Source of the DNA: Hyphomicrobium sp.
GTDB lineage: Bacteria > Pseudomonadota > Alphaproteobacteria > Rhizobiales > Hyphomicrobiaceae
DNA: 43,400 bases
Assembly: GCA_002928395.1 (NCBI GenBank)
Contig: PEQZ01000009.1
Coordinates: 1-43,400 of the forward strand
Reading direction: 5' to 3'
Below the pieces are notes generated by a model. It was given only the letters and a program-made list of their open reading frames with translations. It was not told the origin of the DNA and made no database searches. This document shows, piece by piece, positions 20,466 to 29,120 of this stretch (position 1 is the stretch's first letter; every line of letters begins with the position of its first letter). The position numbers were made by a program, and so were the translations under genes.

Positions 20466-21470
20466 ATGGCGAAACTGAAGCCTATCGACGGCGGCCGATC
20501 GACTGCTGCGGCCGCCGTGCGTTCCGCCGTTCGCACCCTCCAGCTCGAGGGCGACGGTATCGCCGCGCTGCGGGCGGCCCTCGACAATGGCTTGGCCGAG
20601 CCCTTTGCGCGGGCCGTTGCAACCCTGGCGCAGGCTCGCGGCCGCGTCATCATCTCCGGTATCGGCAAGTCTGGTCATGTTGGTCAGAAGATCGCCGCTA
20701 CCTTCGCCTCCACCGGCACACCGGCCTTTTTCGTCCACCCGAGCGAAGCGTCCCACGGTGACCTGGGCATGATCACGCGCGACGACGTGATCTTGGCGCT
20801 CTCCTGGTCGGGCGAGACGGTCGAGCTCAAGAACATCATCACCTTCTCGCGGCGGTTCACGGTGCCGCTGATCTCGATCACCTCGCGCTCGGACTCCGCG
20901 CTCGGACAGCAGTCCGACGTGGTGCTGGAGTTGCCGCGCGCCAAGGAAGCCTGCCCGCATGGCCTCGCGCCGACCACGTCCACAACCATGCAACTCGCTC
21001 TGGGTGATTGTCTGGCCATCGCGCTGCTCGAGGCCAAGGGCTTCACCGCACACGACTTCAAGGTGTTCCACCCCGGCGGTTCGCTCGGCGCCAATCTCAA
21101 ATACGTGTCGGATGTCATGCACAAGGGCGAGGCGCTGCCGCTGGCGCGGGAGGCCACTGCGATGAGCGAAGCACTGGTGACGATGACGGAGAAGCGGTTC
21201 GGCTGCCTCGGCATCCTCGACGGCAAGGGCAAGCTCGCCGGCGTCATCACCGACGGCGACCTGCGCCGCCATATGGGCGCGGATCTGCTCACAGCCACCG
21301 CCGCCGACATCATGACGAAAAAGCCCAAGTCGATCGCGCCCAACGCGCTCGCTTCCGCCGCCCTCGAAGTCATGAACGCGAGCCGCATTACCGCGCTGTT
21401 CGTCGTCGACAAAGGCAAACCGGTCGGCATCCTGCACGTGCACGACCTCTTGCGGACGGGGGTCGTTTAG
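20466..21470 (+). CDS. kdsD: Arabinose-5-phosphate isomerase, KdsD/KpsF family
   Basis: 334 residues. It converts ribulose-5-phosphate to arabinose-5-phosphate for Kdo synthesis and lipopolysaccharide. The SIS domain (about 45-180) shows [31 protein letters not shown] as two consecutive conserved blocks, then LSWSGET and the LPTTST-like [14 protein letters not shown]. Two CBS domains (about 205-330) contain [10 protein letters not shown] and a final [10 protein letters not shown]. The ATG at 20466 gives the normal length; an earlier in-frame ATG at 20379 adds 29 residues without family likeness. arsC follows after about 40 bases. Confidence 0.93.
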   Translation: MAKLKPIDGGRSTAAAAVRSAVRTLQLEGDGIAALRAALDNGLAEPFARAVATLAQARGRVIISGIGKSGHVGQKIAATFASTGTPAFFVHPSEASHGDLGMITRDDVILALSWSGETVELKNIITFSRRFTVPLISITSRSDSALGQQSDVVLELPRAKEACPHGLAPTTSTTMQLALGDCLAIALLEAKGFTAHDFKVFHPGGSLGANLKYVSDVMHKGEALPLAREATAMSEALVTMTEKRFGCLGILDGKGKLAGVITDGDLRRHMGADLLTATAADIMTKKPKSIAPNALASAALEVMNASRITALFVVDKGKPVGILHVHDLLRTGVV

Positions 21471-21508
21471 GTGAGGCGCAAAGCCGAATGTTTAATGCTG
21501 GGGCAGCC

Positions 21509-21926
21509 ATGACCATCACGATCTACCACAATCCCGGCCTGCGGCACGTCGCGCAACACCCTCGCCATGATCCGGCAGAGCGGCGCCGAACCCCACGTCA
21601 TCGAGTACTTGAAAACGCCGCCGAGCCGGCCGGAACTTCTGGCCCTTATCGCCGCCATGGGGATCGCGCCGCGCGAACTCCTGCGCCAGTCGGGCACGCC
21701 CTACGACGCCATGGGCCTCGGCGACCCGAAGTGGACGGAGGACCAGTTGATCGACGCGATGATCGCGACGCCTATTCTGATCAACCGGCCCATTGTCGTC
21801 ACGCCGTTGGGCACGCGCCTTTGCCGCCCGTCGGAAGCCGTGCTCGATCTTTTACCCAACCCCGACATCGGCGATTTCACCAAGGAAGATGGCGAGGTCG
21901 TGCCGGCCAAGAAGCCGACGGCGTGA
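21509..21926 (+). pseudogene. arsC: Arsenate reductase ArsC, frameshifted in the active-site loop
   Basis: Homology to glutaredoxin-dependent ArsC starts with MTITIYHNP in one frame (from 21509) and continues as [19 protein letters not shown] in the next frame, running to the TGA at 21924-21926. The break lies at the CCC run 21533-21535; removing one C restores HNPACGTSR, the loop with the catalytic Cys. Downstream segments ([32 protein letters not shown]) are intact and show no extra stop. The uncorrected downstream frame could start at ATG 21567 but would lack the active site. It is either a very young pseudogene or a one-base sequencing error. arsH follows directly. Confidence 0.8.
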
Positions 21927-21928
21927 TC

Positions 21929-22657
21929 ATGGGCGAGATCGATGACGGCGATGCTCTGCGCAACATTGTGCCTGACGCGTTCCATAGACCCGATGTCCGG
22001 CTGCTCGAGCCGGTCCTTCATTCGACGCACAGGCCGCGCATTCTGTTGCTCTACGGGTCATTGCGCGCGCGATCCTTCAGCCGTCTTCTGACCTTGGAGG
22101 CACAGCGGATTCTCGAGGACATGGGCGCTGAAACGCGGATGTTCGACCCGCGCGGTCTGCCTTTGCCCGATGCCGAGCCTGAGACCCATCCGAAGGTCGC
22201 CGAACTCAGGGCCCTCGTGATGTGGTCCGAGGGGCAGGTCTGGTGCTCGCCCGAGCGGCACGGTGCCATGACGGGCATCATGAAGGCGCAGATCGATTGG
22301 ATACCACTGTCGGTCGGCGCGGTGCGGCCCAGCCAGGGCAAGACACTTGCGGTCATGCAGGTGTGCGGCGGATCGCAGTCATTCAACGCCGTCAATCAAT
22401 TGCGGGTTCTGGGCCGCTGGATGCGGATGTTCACCATCCCCAACCAATCGTCGGTCGCCAAGGCATTCGAGGAATTCGACGACGACGACCGGATGAAGCC
22501 GTCCCCCTACTACGACCGGGTGGTCGACGTAATGGAGGAACTCGTCAAGTTCACGCTGCTGCTCCGCGACCGTGCTCCCTACCTCGTGGACCGCTACAGT
22601 GAGCGGAAGGAGTCCGCCGAGGCTCTGGCCAGGCGGGTCACGCTGACCAGGATCTGA
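21929..22657 (+). CDS. arsH: ArsH NADPH-dependent FMN reductase
   Basis: 242 residues of the flavodoxin-like ArsH family. FMN phosphate contacts are in [15 protein letters not shown] (about 36-50). Further marks are [22 protein letters not shown] and [23 protein letters not shown], and the C-terminal YSERKESAE. ArsH oxidises trivalent organoarsenicals and other toxic substrates. It begins two bases after the arsC stop. No arsR, arsB or acr3 is visible here, so this is a short detoxification pair, not a whole ars operon. Confidence 0.92.
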   Translation: MGEIDDGDALRNIVPDAFHRPDVRLLEPVLHSTHRPRILLLYGSLRARSFSRLLTLEAQRILEDMGAETRMFDPRGLPLPDAEPETHPKVAELRALVMWSEGQVWCSPERHGAMTGIMKAQIDWIPLSVGAVRPSQGKTLAVMQVCGGSQSFNAVNQLRVLGRWMRMFTIPNQSSVAKAFEEFDDDDRMKPSPYYDRVVDVMEELVKFTLLLRDRAPYLVDRYSERKESAEALARRVTLTRI

Positions 22658-23032
22658 GACGGCGCATTCGGCGAGCAGAACCTGTGGCTTGTTCGGTTGC
22701 GCACGGGCGCGGCGCCTTGGCCCACCGCTCCAGCACAGAGCTGCGGCCGGTTCCGTGGACGGCGAGTTGAACTAATCGCTGTCGTTCCTCGAAGGCAACC
22801 GGGTTCAGATATCCGAGCGTCGGATCGCGGCAATACATGTCCGGATGACGTACTAGCAGCGATTGTGGCTATCAAACGACCAAACCCGGTCCGGCCAATC
22901 CGCTCCCAGTCGCCGGACTATCCGTCGTCAGGAGAGGGCTTGACCGGGCCATTCAAGTGCCGCGATGCCCGAGAACACAGCTTGCGAAACTGGTTGGCCG
23001 GATCAACTCCATCAACTCCGGCCGCGCTATGA
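22658..23032. other. Intergenic region with transposase remnant
   Basis: About 375 bases between arsH and the end of the metal-efflux operon. The middle holds a short decayed IS3-like fragment; the rest shows nothing recognisable. It should contain the terminators of both converging units, but no clear hairpin with T-run is seen. Confidence 0.5.
22746..22850 (-). mobile_element. Decayed IS3-family transposase C-terminus
   Basis: The minus-strand translation reads PTLGYLNPVAFEERQRLVQL, which resembles the HSTLGYLSPVEFE end of IS3-family transposase OrfB. The residues before it (RHPDMYCRD) are only weakly alike. No terminal repeats or upstream transposase are left. A short likeness, so tentative. 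Confidence 0.45.
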
Positions 23033-23440
23033 TCACGGCATCACGAACCGGGACTGGATGGCGACGCCTCCGGCCAGGGTCGCCGAAACGACCACTCGTG
23101 TGCCCTTGACGAGCGGCGTCTCTGATTTGCCGGTCAGCAGGTTGGGCTCCGCTGGAACAAGGTCGATCATCACTGTCTTGCCGTCTTTCTGCACGATCGC
23201 CCGGCCACTCCCGCCGGAGGTCGAGATCGGCTCGTGTTTGGCGTCAGCGATGTAGACGATGATCTGGCCTTGCTTCGAGACCAGTTCGAGGTGCTTGACG
23301 TCGGCCGTCACGACCTCCACACCGCCATTGGGTCCCTTTCCTGCGCTGTGCGCCAGGACGGTGGCCGGTAAGCCGGCGCAAATCAGTGCGAATACTGCGC
23401 TCGCGCGGCGCTTCCAAAGTTGCTCGTGGGTCGGCGGCAT
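23033..23440 (-). CDS. Small periplasmic protein of the metal efflux operon
   Basis: 135 residues with a signal peptide (AVFALICAGLPATVLAHS). The mature part begins GKGPNGGVEVVTADVKHLELV and continues VYIADAKHEPIS and VDLVPAEPNLLTG-like strands. The same domain type is often found near or at the N-terminus of CzcB/CusB-like adaptors. It is the last gene of a minus-strand operon, 27 bases after the RND pump gene. A role in metal binding or pump assistance is inferred from position only. Confidence 0.75.
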   Translation of the reverse strand: MPPTHEQLWKRRASAVFALICAGLPATVLAHSAGKGPNGGVEVVTADVKHLELVSKQGQIIVYIADAKHEPISTSGGSGRAIVQKDGKTVMIDLVPAEPNLLTGKSETPLVKGTRVVVSATLAGGVAIQSRFVMP

Positions 23441-23467
23441 CGGGATCTCCGTTCGTTGCTTCAGAGG

Positions 23468-26400
23468 TTAGAAGATAGGTGCCGCCGCGTTACGCTCCGC
23501 TGCATGCCCTGACGTCGGTTCGCGAGCCGCGCGATGCGCTGCCGTGTGTTTCTCCAATGCGGCCCGGCCAAACCATAAGAACAAGACCGGCGTAAGTATG
23601 ATGTCGAGCAGGGTGGCAGAAATCAGACCACCGAAGATTGTCACCGCCACGGGATGCAGGATCTCGCGACCCGGTTCGCCCGCGCCATAGAGCAGCGGCA
23701 CAAGTGCCAGAGCCGCCGACAGTGATGTCATCAACACGGGCGTGAGCCGCTCGAGGCTGCCACGCACGATCAGGTCGCGGCCGAACGGCATGCCGTCGTT
23801 CACTCCGAGGTTGAGATAATGGCTGATTTTCAGGATGCCGTTGCGCGCCGAGATACCGGCCAGCGTGATGAATCCGATCATCGAGGCAACCGTCAGTGGT
23901 TGGCCTGCGATGTGGAGCGCCATCACGCTGCCAATGAGCGCGAGCGGAATTCCCCCCATCACGATCAGTGCCAATACGATCGAGCCGTAGCGGGAATAGA
24001 GGACGATGAAGATCAATAGTGCCGAAACAAGCGATAGGCCGCCGATCAGCCGGGTCGCCTGCTCATTGGCTTGGAACGTGCCCTCGAGGCTTGCGGTGTA
24101 GCCTTGTGGCAGCGGGGCATCCGCGATGATGCGGCGGATCGTTGCGACGGTTCGCGTGATATCGGTGCTTCCGTCGCCGTTGGCCAGCACGACGATGCGG
24201 CGGCGTCCGTTCTCGCGCAGGACCTGATTGGGTCCATTGGTCTCTTCGATGGTGGCCACCAGCCGCAGGGGGATCATGCCGCCGGGCGCCGGGATCAGGA
24301 GGTCACTGAGCGCGGAGGACGTCCGGCTCGTATCGGCTAACCGCATAACGACGTCGAAGCGGCGGGCGCCGTCGATGATCTGCGACACCACACGGCCGGC
24401 CGACAGGCCGTCGAGCGCTTCGGTCACGGCAGATCCGGTAAGGCCGTATAGCGCCGCCTTCTGGTGATCGATGGCGATCCGGACCTCGGGTATGGCGACC
24501 TGTTTTTCGACCTGCAAATCGACCAGTCCCGGCACCGCCTCCAGCTTTGCCCGCATCCCCTCGGCCAACGTGCGCAGCGTGGCGAGGTCGTCGCCTTGGA
24601 TCTTGAGCGCGATCTCGGCTCGGATGCCCGACAGCAGATGGTCGAGGCGATGCGAGATAGGTTGCCCGATGTTGATGGCGACTGGAAGGGCCGAGAGCCG
24701 TCGCCGGATATCGGTGAGGATCACGTCCTTGGGCCGATCCGACCGCACCAGTTCGACGTCGATCTCGGATGCGTGAACGCCTTCTGCGTGCTCGTCGAGC
24801 TCGGCGCGGCCGGTGCGCCGGCCCACCGATTTGACCTCTGGCACGCCAAGGATCACCCGCTCGGCGATGGCACCGAGCCGGTTGCTTTCGGATAGGCTGA
24901 TGCCCGGCGTGTAATTGAGATTGATCGTCAGCGTGCCTTCGTTGAAGGGAGGCAGAAATGCGCGCGGTAGCGTAGTGGCGAATGCGGCCGCTGCGGCGAC
25001 TGACAAGGCCGCCAATCCCACCACCGCTCGTCCGTGCGCGAATGCCAGATCCAGCAAACGGCGGTTGATGCCTTTCAACCAGGTGACGAGCCGACTGTCC
25101 TGATGCGGCTTGCCGTGCACCCCCGTGAGCAGGAACGATGCCAGCACCGGCGTCACCGTGATCGAGACCACCAGTGACGCCAGGATCGACACGATGTAGG
25201 CGATGCCGAGCGGCGAAAACAGGCGCCCCTCGATGCCCGAAAGGGTGAACAGTGGCACGAATACCAGCACGATGATCGCTGTTGCGTAGACGATGCCGGA
25301 CCGCACCTCCTGGCTCGCGTCCGCGATCACGCTCAGCGATGGGCGGGGTTCGGCGAGCCGGGCGTTCTCCGAGAGCCGCCGCAGGATGTTCTCGACGTCG
25401 ACGACCGCATCATCGACCAGTTCGCCGATCGCGATGGCCAAGCCGCCCAGTGTCATCGTGTTGATGGTCAGCCCGAACGCCTTGAACACGATTACGGTGA
25501 CCAGGATCGAAATCGGAATGGCGACCAGCGAGATCAGCGTTGCCCGCCAGCTCATCAGGAACATGAACAAGATCAGGGCCACGACCGCAGCGGCCTCGAC
25601 CAGCACGCTCTTCACGTTGGCGATCGCCGTCTCGATAAAAGTGGCTTGTCGGAACTGGATGTTGACTGCCGAGATACCGGGCGGCAGCGTGCGCTGCAGC
25701 GCTGCGAGTGTCCGCTCGATGTCACGGGTTACGCTGATCGTGTCCGCGCCGGGCTGCTTCTGAACCGAGACGATCACGGCTGGCTGGCCCATGTAGCCGG
25801 CGTCTCCGCGTTTCTTACGGGGCGCATAGTCGACGCTCGCCACCTGACGCAGCGGTATGGTCTGGCCTGCGCGCGTTGCGACGGCAAGGCTGCGCAAATC
25901 ATCGAGCCGCGTCGAGAGGCCGATGTTTCGGATGACGAACTCACGGCTGTACTGGTCGACGAAACCACCACCCGTATTCTGGCCGAATCGGCTGAGCGCC
26001 ATCTCGATCTCGGATGGGGTGATGCCCACAGTCTGCATCGCGGCCAGGTTCGGAGCGACGCGGAATTGCCGAACCTCGCCGCCGATCGGGATCACCTGAG
26101 ACACACCTTGCACGGCCAGCAACTGGGGTCGAATGACGAAGTCCGCGAACTCGCGCAGGTCCATGGGCGACGACGATGCCGAGGTCAGCGCCACGAGCAG
26201 GATCTCGCCCATGATCGAACTGACCGGCCCGATCTGTGGCGTCAGTCCCTGTGGCAACTGCTCACGGATCGCCGCCAGCCGCTCCGAGACCAGCTGGCGG
26301 TTACGGTAGATATCGCTGCCCCAGTCGAACTCGACGAAGACGATCGACAGGCCGACACTCGATACCGAGCGGACCCGCATGACGCCAGGCAAGCCGTTCA

Positions 26401-26617
26401 TCGACGTTTCGATGCCGAAAGTGACGAGCTTCTCGACCTCCTCCGGGGCGAGCCCTTCGGCCTCCGTCATGACGCTCACGACCAGCTTGTCGAGATCGGG
26501 GAAAACGTCGACCGGGAGCTTCGGCAGCGTCACCGCGCCGTAGATTGTCATCAACGTGGCGAGCACAAGCACCACCAACCGGTTCGAAAGGCTTGCCGTC
26601 ACAAGATATCGAAACAT
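23468..26617 (-). CDS. Heavy-metal RND efflux permease, CusA/CzcA family
   Basis: 1049 residues, the normal size for a proton-driven RND pump of the heavy-metal (HME) branch. It starts [31 protein letters not shown] and [12 protein letters not shown] follow the first membrane helix. The charged motif of transmembrane helix 4 reads [17 protein letters not shown], unlike CzcA or CusA proper, so the metal is not assigned (HME3-like). Two large periplasmic loops and about 12 membrane helices are evident. ATG 26617 is chosen because the family N-terminus starts there; an in-frame start at 26659 adds 14 residues overlapping the adaptor gene. The adaptor ends 10 bases upstream. No TolC-type outer membrane partner is encoded nearby. 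Confidence 0.95.
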   Translation of the reverse strand: MFRYLVTASLSNRLVVLVLATLMTIYGAVTLPKLPVDVFPDLDKLVVSVMTEAEGLAPEEVEKLVTFGIETSMNGLPGVMRVRSVSSVGLSIVFVEFDWGSDIYRNRQLVSERLAAIREQLPQGLTPQIGPVSSIMGEILLVALTSASSSPMDLREFADFVIRPQLLAVQGVSQVIPIGGEVRQFRVAPNLAAMQTVGITPSEIEMALSRFGQNTGGGFVDQYSREFVIRNIGLSTRLDDLRSLAVATRAGQTIPLRQVASVDYAPRKKRGDAGYMGQPAVIVSVQKQPGADTISVTRDIERTLAALQRTLPPGISAVNIQFRQATFIETAIANVKSVLVEAAAVVALILFMFLMSWRATLISLVAIPISILVTVIVFKAFGLTINTMTLGGLAIAIGELVDDAVVDVENILRRLSENARLAEPRPSLSVIADASQEVRSGIVYATAIIVLVFVPLFTLSGIEGRLFSPLGIAYIVSILASLVVSITVTPVLASFLLTGVHGKPHQDSRLVTWLKGINRRLLDLAFAHGRAVVGLAALSVAAAAAFATTLPRAFLPPFNEGTLTINLNYTPGISLSESNRLGAIAERVILGVPEVKSVGRRTGRAELDEHAEGVHASEIDVELVRSDRPKDVILTDIRRRLSALPVAINIGQPISHRLDHLLSGIRAEIALKIQGDDLATLRTLAEGMRAKLEAVPGLVDLQVEKQVAIPEVRIAIDHQKAALYGLTGSAVTEALDGLSAGRVVSQIIDGARRFDVVMRLADTSRTSSALSDLLIPAPGGMIPLRLVATIEETNGPNQVLRENGRRRIVVLANGDGSTDITRTVATIRRIIADAPLPQGYTASLEGTFQANEQATRLIGGLSLVSALLIFIVLYSRYGSIVLALIVMGGIPLALIGSVMALHIAGQPLTVASMIGFITLAGISARNGILKISHYLNLGVNDGMPFGRDLIVRGSLERLTPVLMTSLSAALALVPLLYGAGEPGREILHPVAVTIFGGLISATLLDIILTPVLFLWFGRAALEKHTAAHRAAREPTSGHAAERNAAAPIF

Positions 26618-26627
26618 TCGGCGACCC

Positions 26628-28337
26628 TCACCGTACCTGGAGCAAAAGCTCGGCACCATGGACCACGACGCGGCTGCCGGGCTCGATGCCGGCCGTGATC
26701 AGGATGTTTTCCCCATCGAACGGTTCGATGCGAACCTGGCGGGCGACGAACCGCTCTGGGTCGACGTGCTGCCACACGATCGTTTCGCCTCCGCTGCCGC
26801 GGATCACTGCATCGCGCGGGAGCAAAATGCCCGTCAGCATCGCGGACTTCCGTGCGAACACGGTGACGGGACTTCCGAGCACAGTGTCGGGCGGCGGATC
26901 AGAAATCGAGAACTGGAGCACGATCGCCTGTTGTTGCAGCGTCCGGCCACGGCCTTCGAACGTCAACGTCATGCGATGACCTGGCCCGGCTTGGGCCGTC
27001 GCCGAAACCACGGCGTCCGCCTCGCGCTGATCGAATGCCAGCGCCTCGACCCAGATGCCGGCGGGATCTACGATCTGCAACAAAATGTCCTGCGGCTGCA
27101 CCACCTGTCCAGCCACGAGACGGCTGGCCGACGTGACACCGTCGATGGGCGCGACGAGCACTTCGGGCAGGACCTTGCTCTCGCGCAAGCTGTCCAGACG
27201 CCGCTGCGTGGTGGTGAGTTCCAGCTCGATATCGTCGATCTGGCTCCTAGGCACGTTGCCCGTTGTCAGTCTGTTGAGTCGGGTTAGGCGCTGCTGATTG
27301 AGCAGCATTTGCCCTTCGAGCTCGCGCGCCTTCTCGGCCAGCGTCGACTGGTCGGCCAGCGGCAATGCCGGAACCACGGTCGCCAGGATATCGCCGGCGC
27401 GCACGCGCTGCCCCAGCCGCGGGAAGCCGCCTGCCGGAGCTGCGACGCGCCCGCCGTTGACGCTTTGCACGACGCCTGCACGGTTGGGATCGGCAATTAT
27501 TCGGCCCGGCAGGATCACCGCGCGGTTGGCCTCGGTCTCGACCGCCAGCTGCGTTCGTACCGTCAGCAGCCTTTGGCTCGGCTTTGGCAGGAACACACTG
27601 CCATCTGATAGTCTGCGGGGTGCTTCACCCGTCAGATTCTCGGCGGACGGCGCCGGGCTCGGTGGATGGCCTTCGTGGGCATGGGATTGATCGCTGCTCG
27701 ACAGCACAAGCATGAAAACCAGCAGCGCCGCTGCACCACCCCGGTTACCGCTCAACCGCCCGATCAGGACCCCGCCCATCAACATCGTGATCCCGACCAG
27801 CACCGCGAAGCCAATGGAAATACCCTGGGCCGGTGCGTCGCGGACACTGGCGAGCGGGGCCTCTTTCAGCCCGCCCGCGACAACCTCCTCTGCTCGGATC
27901 TCGAGTTTGCCTTCGAGCAGATCGTCGCCCGCGGAATGATTGATGTTGAATACGAGTGGATGCACGCCCGGCCGATCGAGGCCCGCGATCACGGCGACGT
28001 ATGTGCCATCGCTATGGGGGATCGCTAGGAACGCGCGCGCTCCGAATAGGATTTCAATCCGCGCGTCCAACACTGGTGCATTGTCCGCGAACAGGTCGAG
28101 AAAGAACGTGAGCCTGGCGCCATTGGCGACAGCCACCAGTTCGTAGGTATCGCTATGAACGGCAACGCGGGGCTTCGAGGTGTTGGGCAACGCGGGCGGT
28201 GGCGGACCGTGGTCATGCCCTTCATGGGCGCGGCTCGGCGAAGCCCCGGACGCGAAGAGGAGGATTGTAGCCACGATGATGTACGACAGCGCGCGGCACA
28301 GGGATGCGGGCCGGTGGGAAACGGCGGAAAGCAGCAT
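26628..28337 (-). CDS. RND periplasmic adaptor with long N-terminal membrane extension
   Basis: 569 residues, well above the roughly 400 usual for adaptors. After a leader ([23 protein letters not shown]) comes a His-rich HEGHDHG, then about 110 residues of beta domain ([25 protein letters not shown]...). A membrane helix follows ([21 protein letters not shown]), then a second hydrophobic segment ([12 protein letters not shown]), and a second His motif HAHEGH. The HlyD/CusB-type adaptor begins near residue 265: [17 protein letters not shown], helical hairpin near 340-395, [20 protein letters not shown], and the membrane-proximal end. Start at 28337 is by leader quality; no clear Shine-Dalgarno is seen. 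The His motifs suggest metal capture. Confidence 0.88.
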   Translation of the reverse strand: MLLSAVSHRPASLCRALSYIIVATILLFASGASPSRAHEGHDHGPPPPALPNTSKPRVAVHSDTYELVAVANGARLTFFLDLFADNAPVLDARIEILFGARAFLAIPHSDGTYVAVIAGLDRPGVHPLVFNINHSAGDDLLEGKLEIRAEEVVAGGLKEAPLASVRDAPAQGISIGFAVLVGITMLMGGVLIGRLSGNRGGAAALLVFMLVLSSSDQSHAHEGHPPSPAPSAENLTGEAPRRLSDGSVFLPKPSQRLLTVRTQLAVETEANRAVILPGRIIADPNRAGVVQSVNGGRVAAPAGGFPRLGQRVRAGDILATVVPALPLADQSTLAEKARELEGQMLLNQQRLTRLNRLTTGNVPRSQIDDIELELTTTQRRLDSLRESKVLPEVLVAPIDGVTSASRLVAGQVVQPQDILLQIVDPAGIWVEALAFDQREADAVVSATAQAGPGHRMTLTFEGRGRTLQQQAIVLQFSISDPPPDTVLGSPVTVFARKSAMLTGILLPRDAVIRGSGGETIVWQHVDPERFVARQVRIEPFDGENILITAGIEPGSRVVVHGAELLLQVR

Positions 28338-28398
28338 GATCGGGTTGGACCACTGATAATGGACGGACAGGGCGCAAAGGCCCGCGCGAGCCGTGTGC

Positions 28399-28932
28399 TC
28401 ACGCAGCCAGGACAGCGATGTCGGTGGTTCTCGGTGGTTCGGTAGGCATCGCCGGGCCAAACTCCGCGTGCCTCACATTGGCCGGCAGGGCGTAACGGTT
28501 CAGCTGTGGATCGCCGACTGTTATCCCAAGGCCCGCTGCCAAAATCGCCAATCCACAACCCGATACGCAGCAGCCGAAAAGTTCGTTCGCCGCTAGTTCA
28601 TTATCGCTGGTTCCGTCTTGGATCGGCAGCGGAGTGGCTACATCTCGACCGGGTACGTGGTGCCCGTTGTCGTGGCCATGGTGATGTAACTTGGAAGTCT
28701 CGGTGTGCACCGCTTCGACAGGGCCGGCCACGGGGCCGCCGCCATGACATGGAACGCCCGCGGCGAGCTTGGAGACGCTGAAAGCTGCAGCCTGACCGGA
28801 GCTGATTGTTTTGAACATCGCACCAGGATGTGCCGCACGCAGAACAGGCATGGCAAGCATCCAGACCAGCGCGCAAGCGCACACGATCACCATGACCGCG
28901 CGTGCCACTTTAGATTGACGTCTAATCGTCAT
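28399..28932 (-). CDS. His-rich exported or membrane protein, first gene of metal efflux operon
   Basis: 177 residues, not matched to a family I can name with confidence. An N-terminal hydrophobic helix (AVMVIVCACALVWMLAMPVL) is a signal or anchor. A His/Gly-rich middle (CHGGGPVAG, KLHHHGHDNGHH) and a Cys pair FGCCVSGCG inside a second hydrophobic stretch (LFGCCVSGCGLAILAAGLGI) follow. These residues could bind Cu, Zn or Ni. It ends about 60 bases before the adaptor start, in the same direction, and has its own promoter, so it probably leads the operon. A metal sensor-like or storage role is a guess. Confidence 0.75.
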   Translation of the reverse strand: MTIRRQSKVARAVMVIVCACALVWMLAMPVLRAAHPGAMFKTISSGQAAAFSVSKLAAGVPCHGGGPVAGPVEAVHTETSKLHHHGHDNGHHVPGRDVATPLPIQDGTSDNELAANELFGCCVSGCGLAILAAGLGITVGDPQLNRYALPANVRHAEFGPAMPTEPPRTTDIAVLAA

Positions 28933-28938
28933 CGCTCA

Positions 28939-28967
28939 ACATATCGCTAGGCCCAACGCAAAGTCAA
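28939..28967 (-). promoter_or_regulatory. Promoter of the metal efflux operon
   Basis: On the minus strand TTGACT (28962-28967) and ATATGT (28939-28944) are 17 bases apart. The predicted transcription start falls on or next to the ATG at 28932, so the first gene may be translated from a leaderless mRNA, or the true start is downstream. Confidence 0.5.
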
Positions 28968-29120
28968 CGCCTCGCCGAGGCTGTGCCCGGTACACCTCAA
29001 GCTTGGTTCGACACGAGACGCGCCGGCAGCATTTACACGTTGGGCGTAAAACAGTGAGCCTACGTTTGGAGCGCCCGACCATGGATTTTTCGCAATGCGG
29101 GGCTCGGCACCACAACGCAC

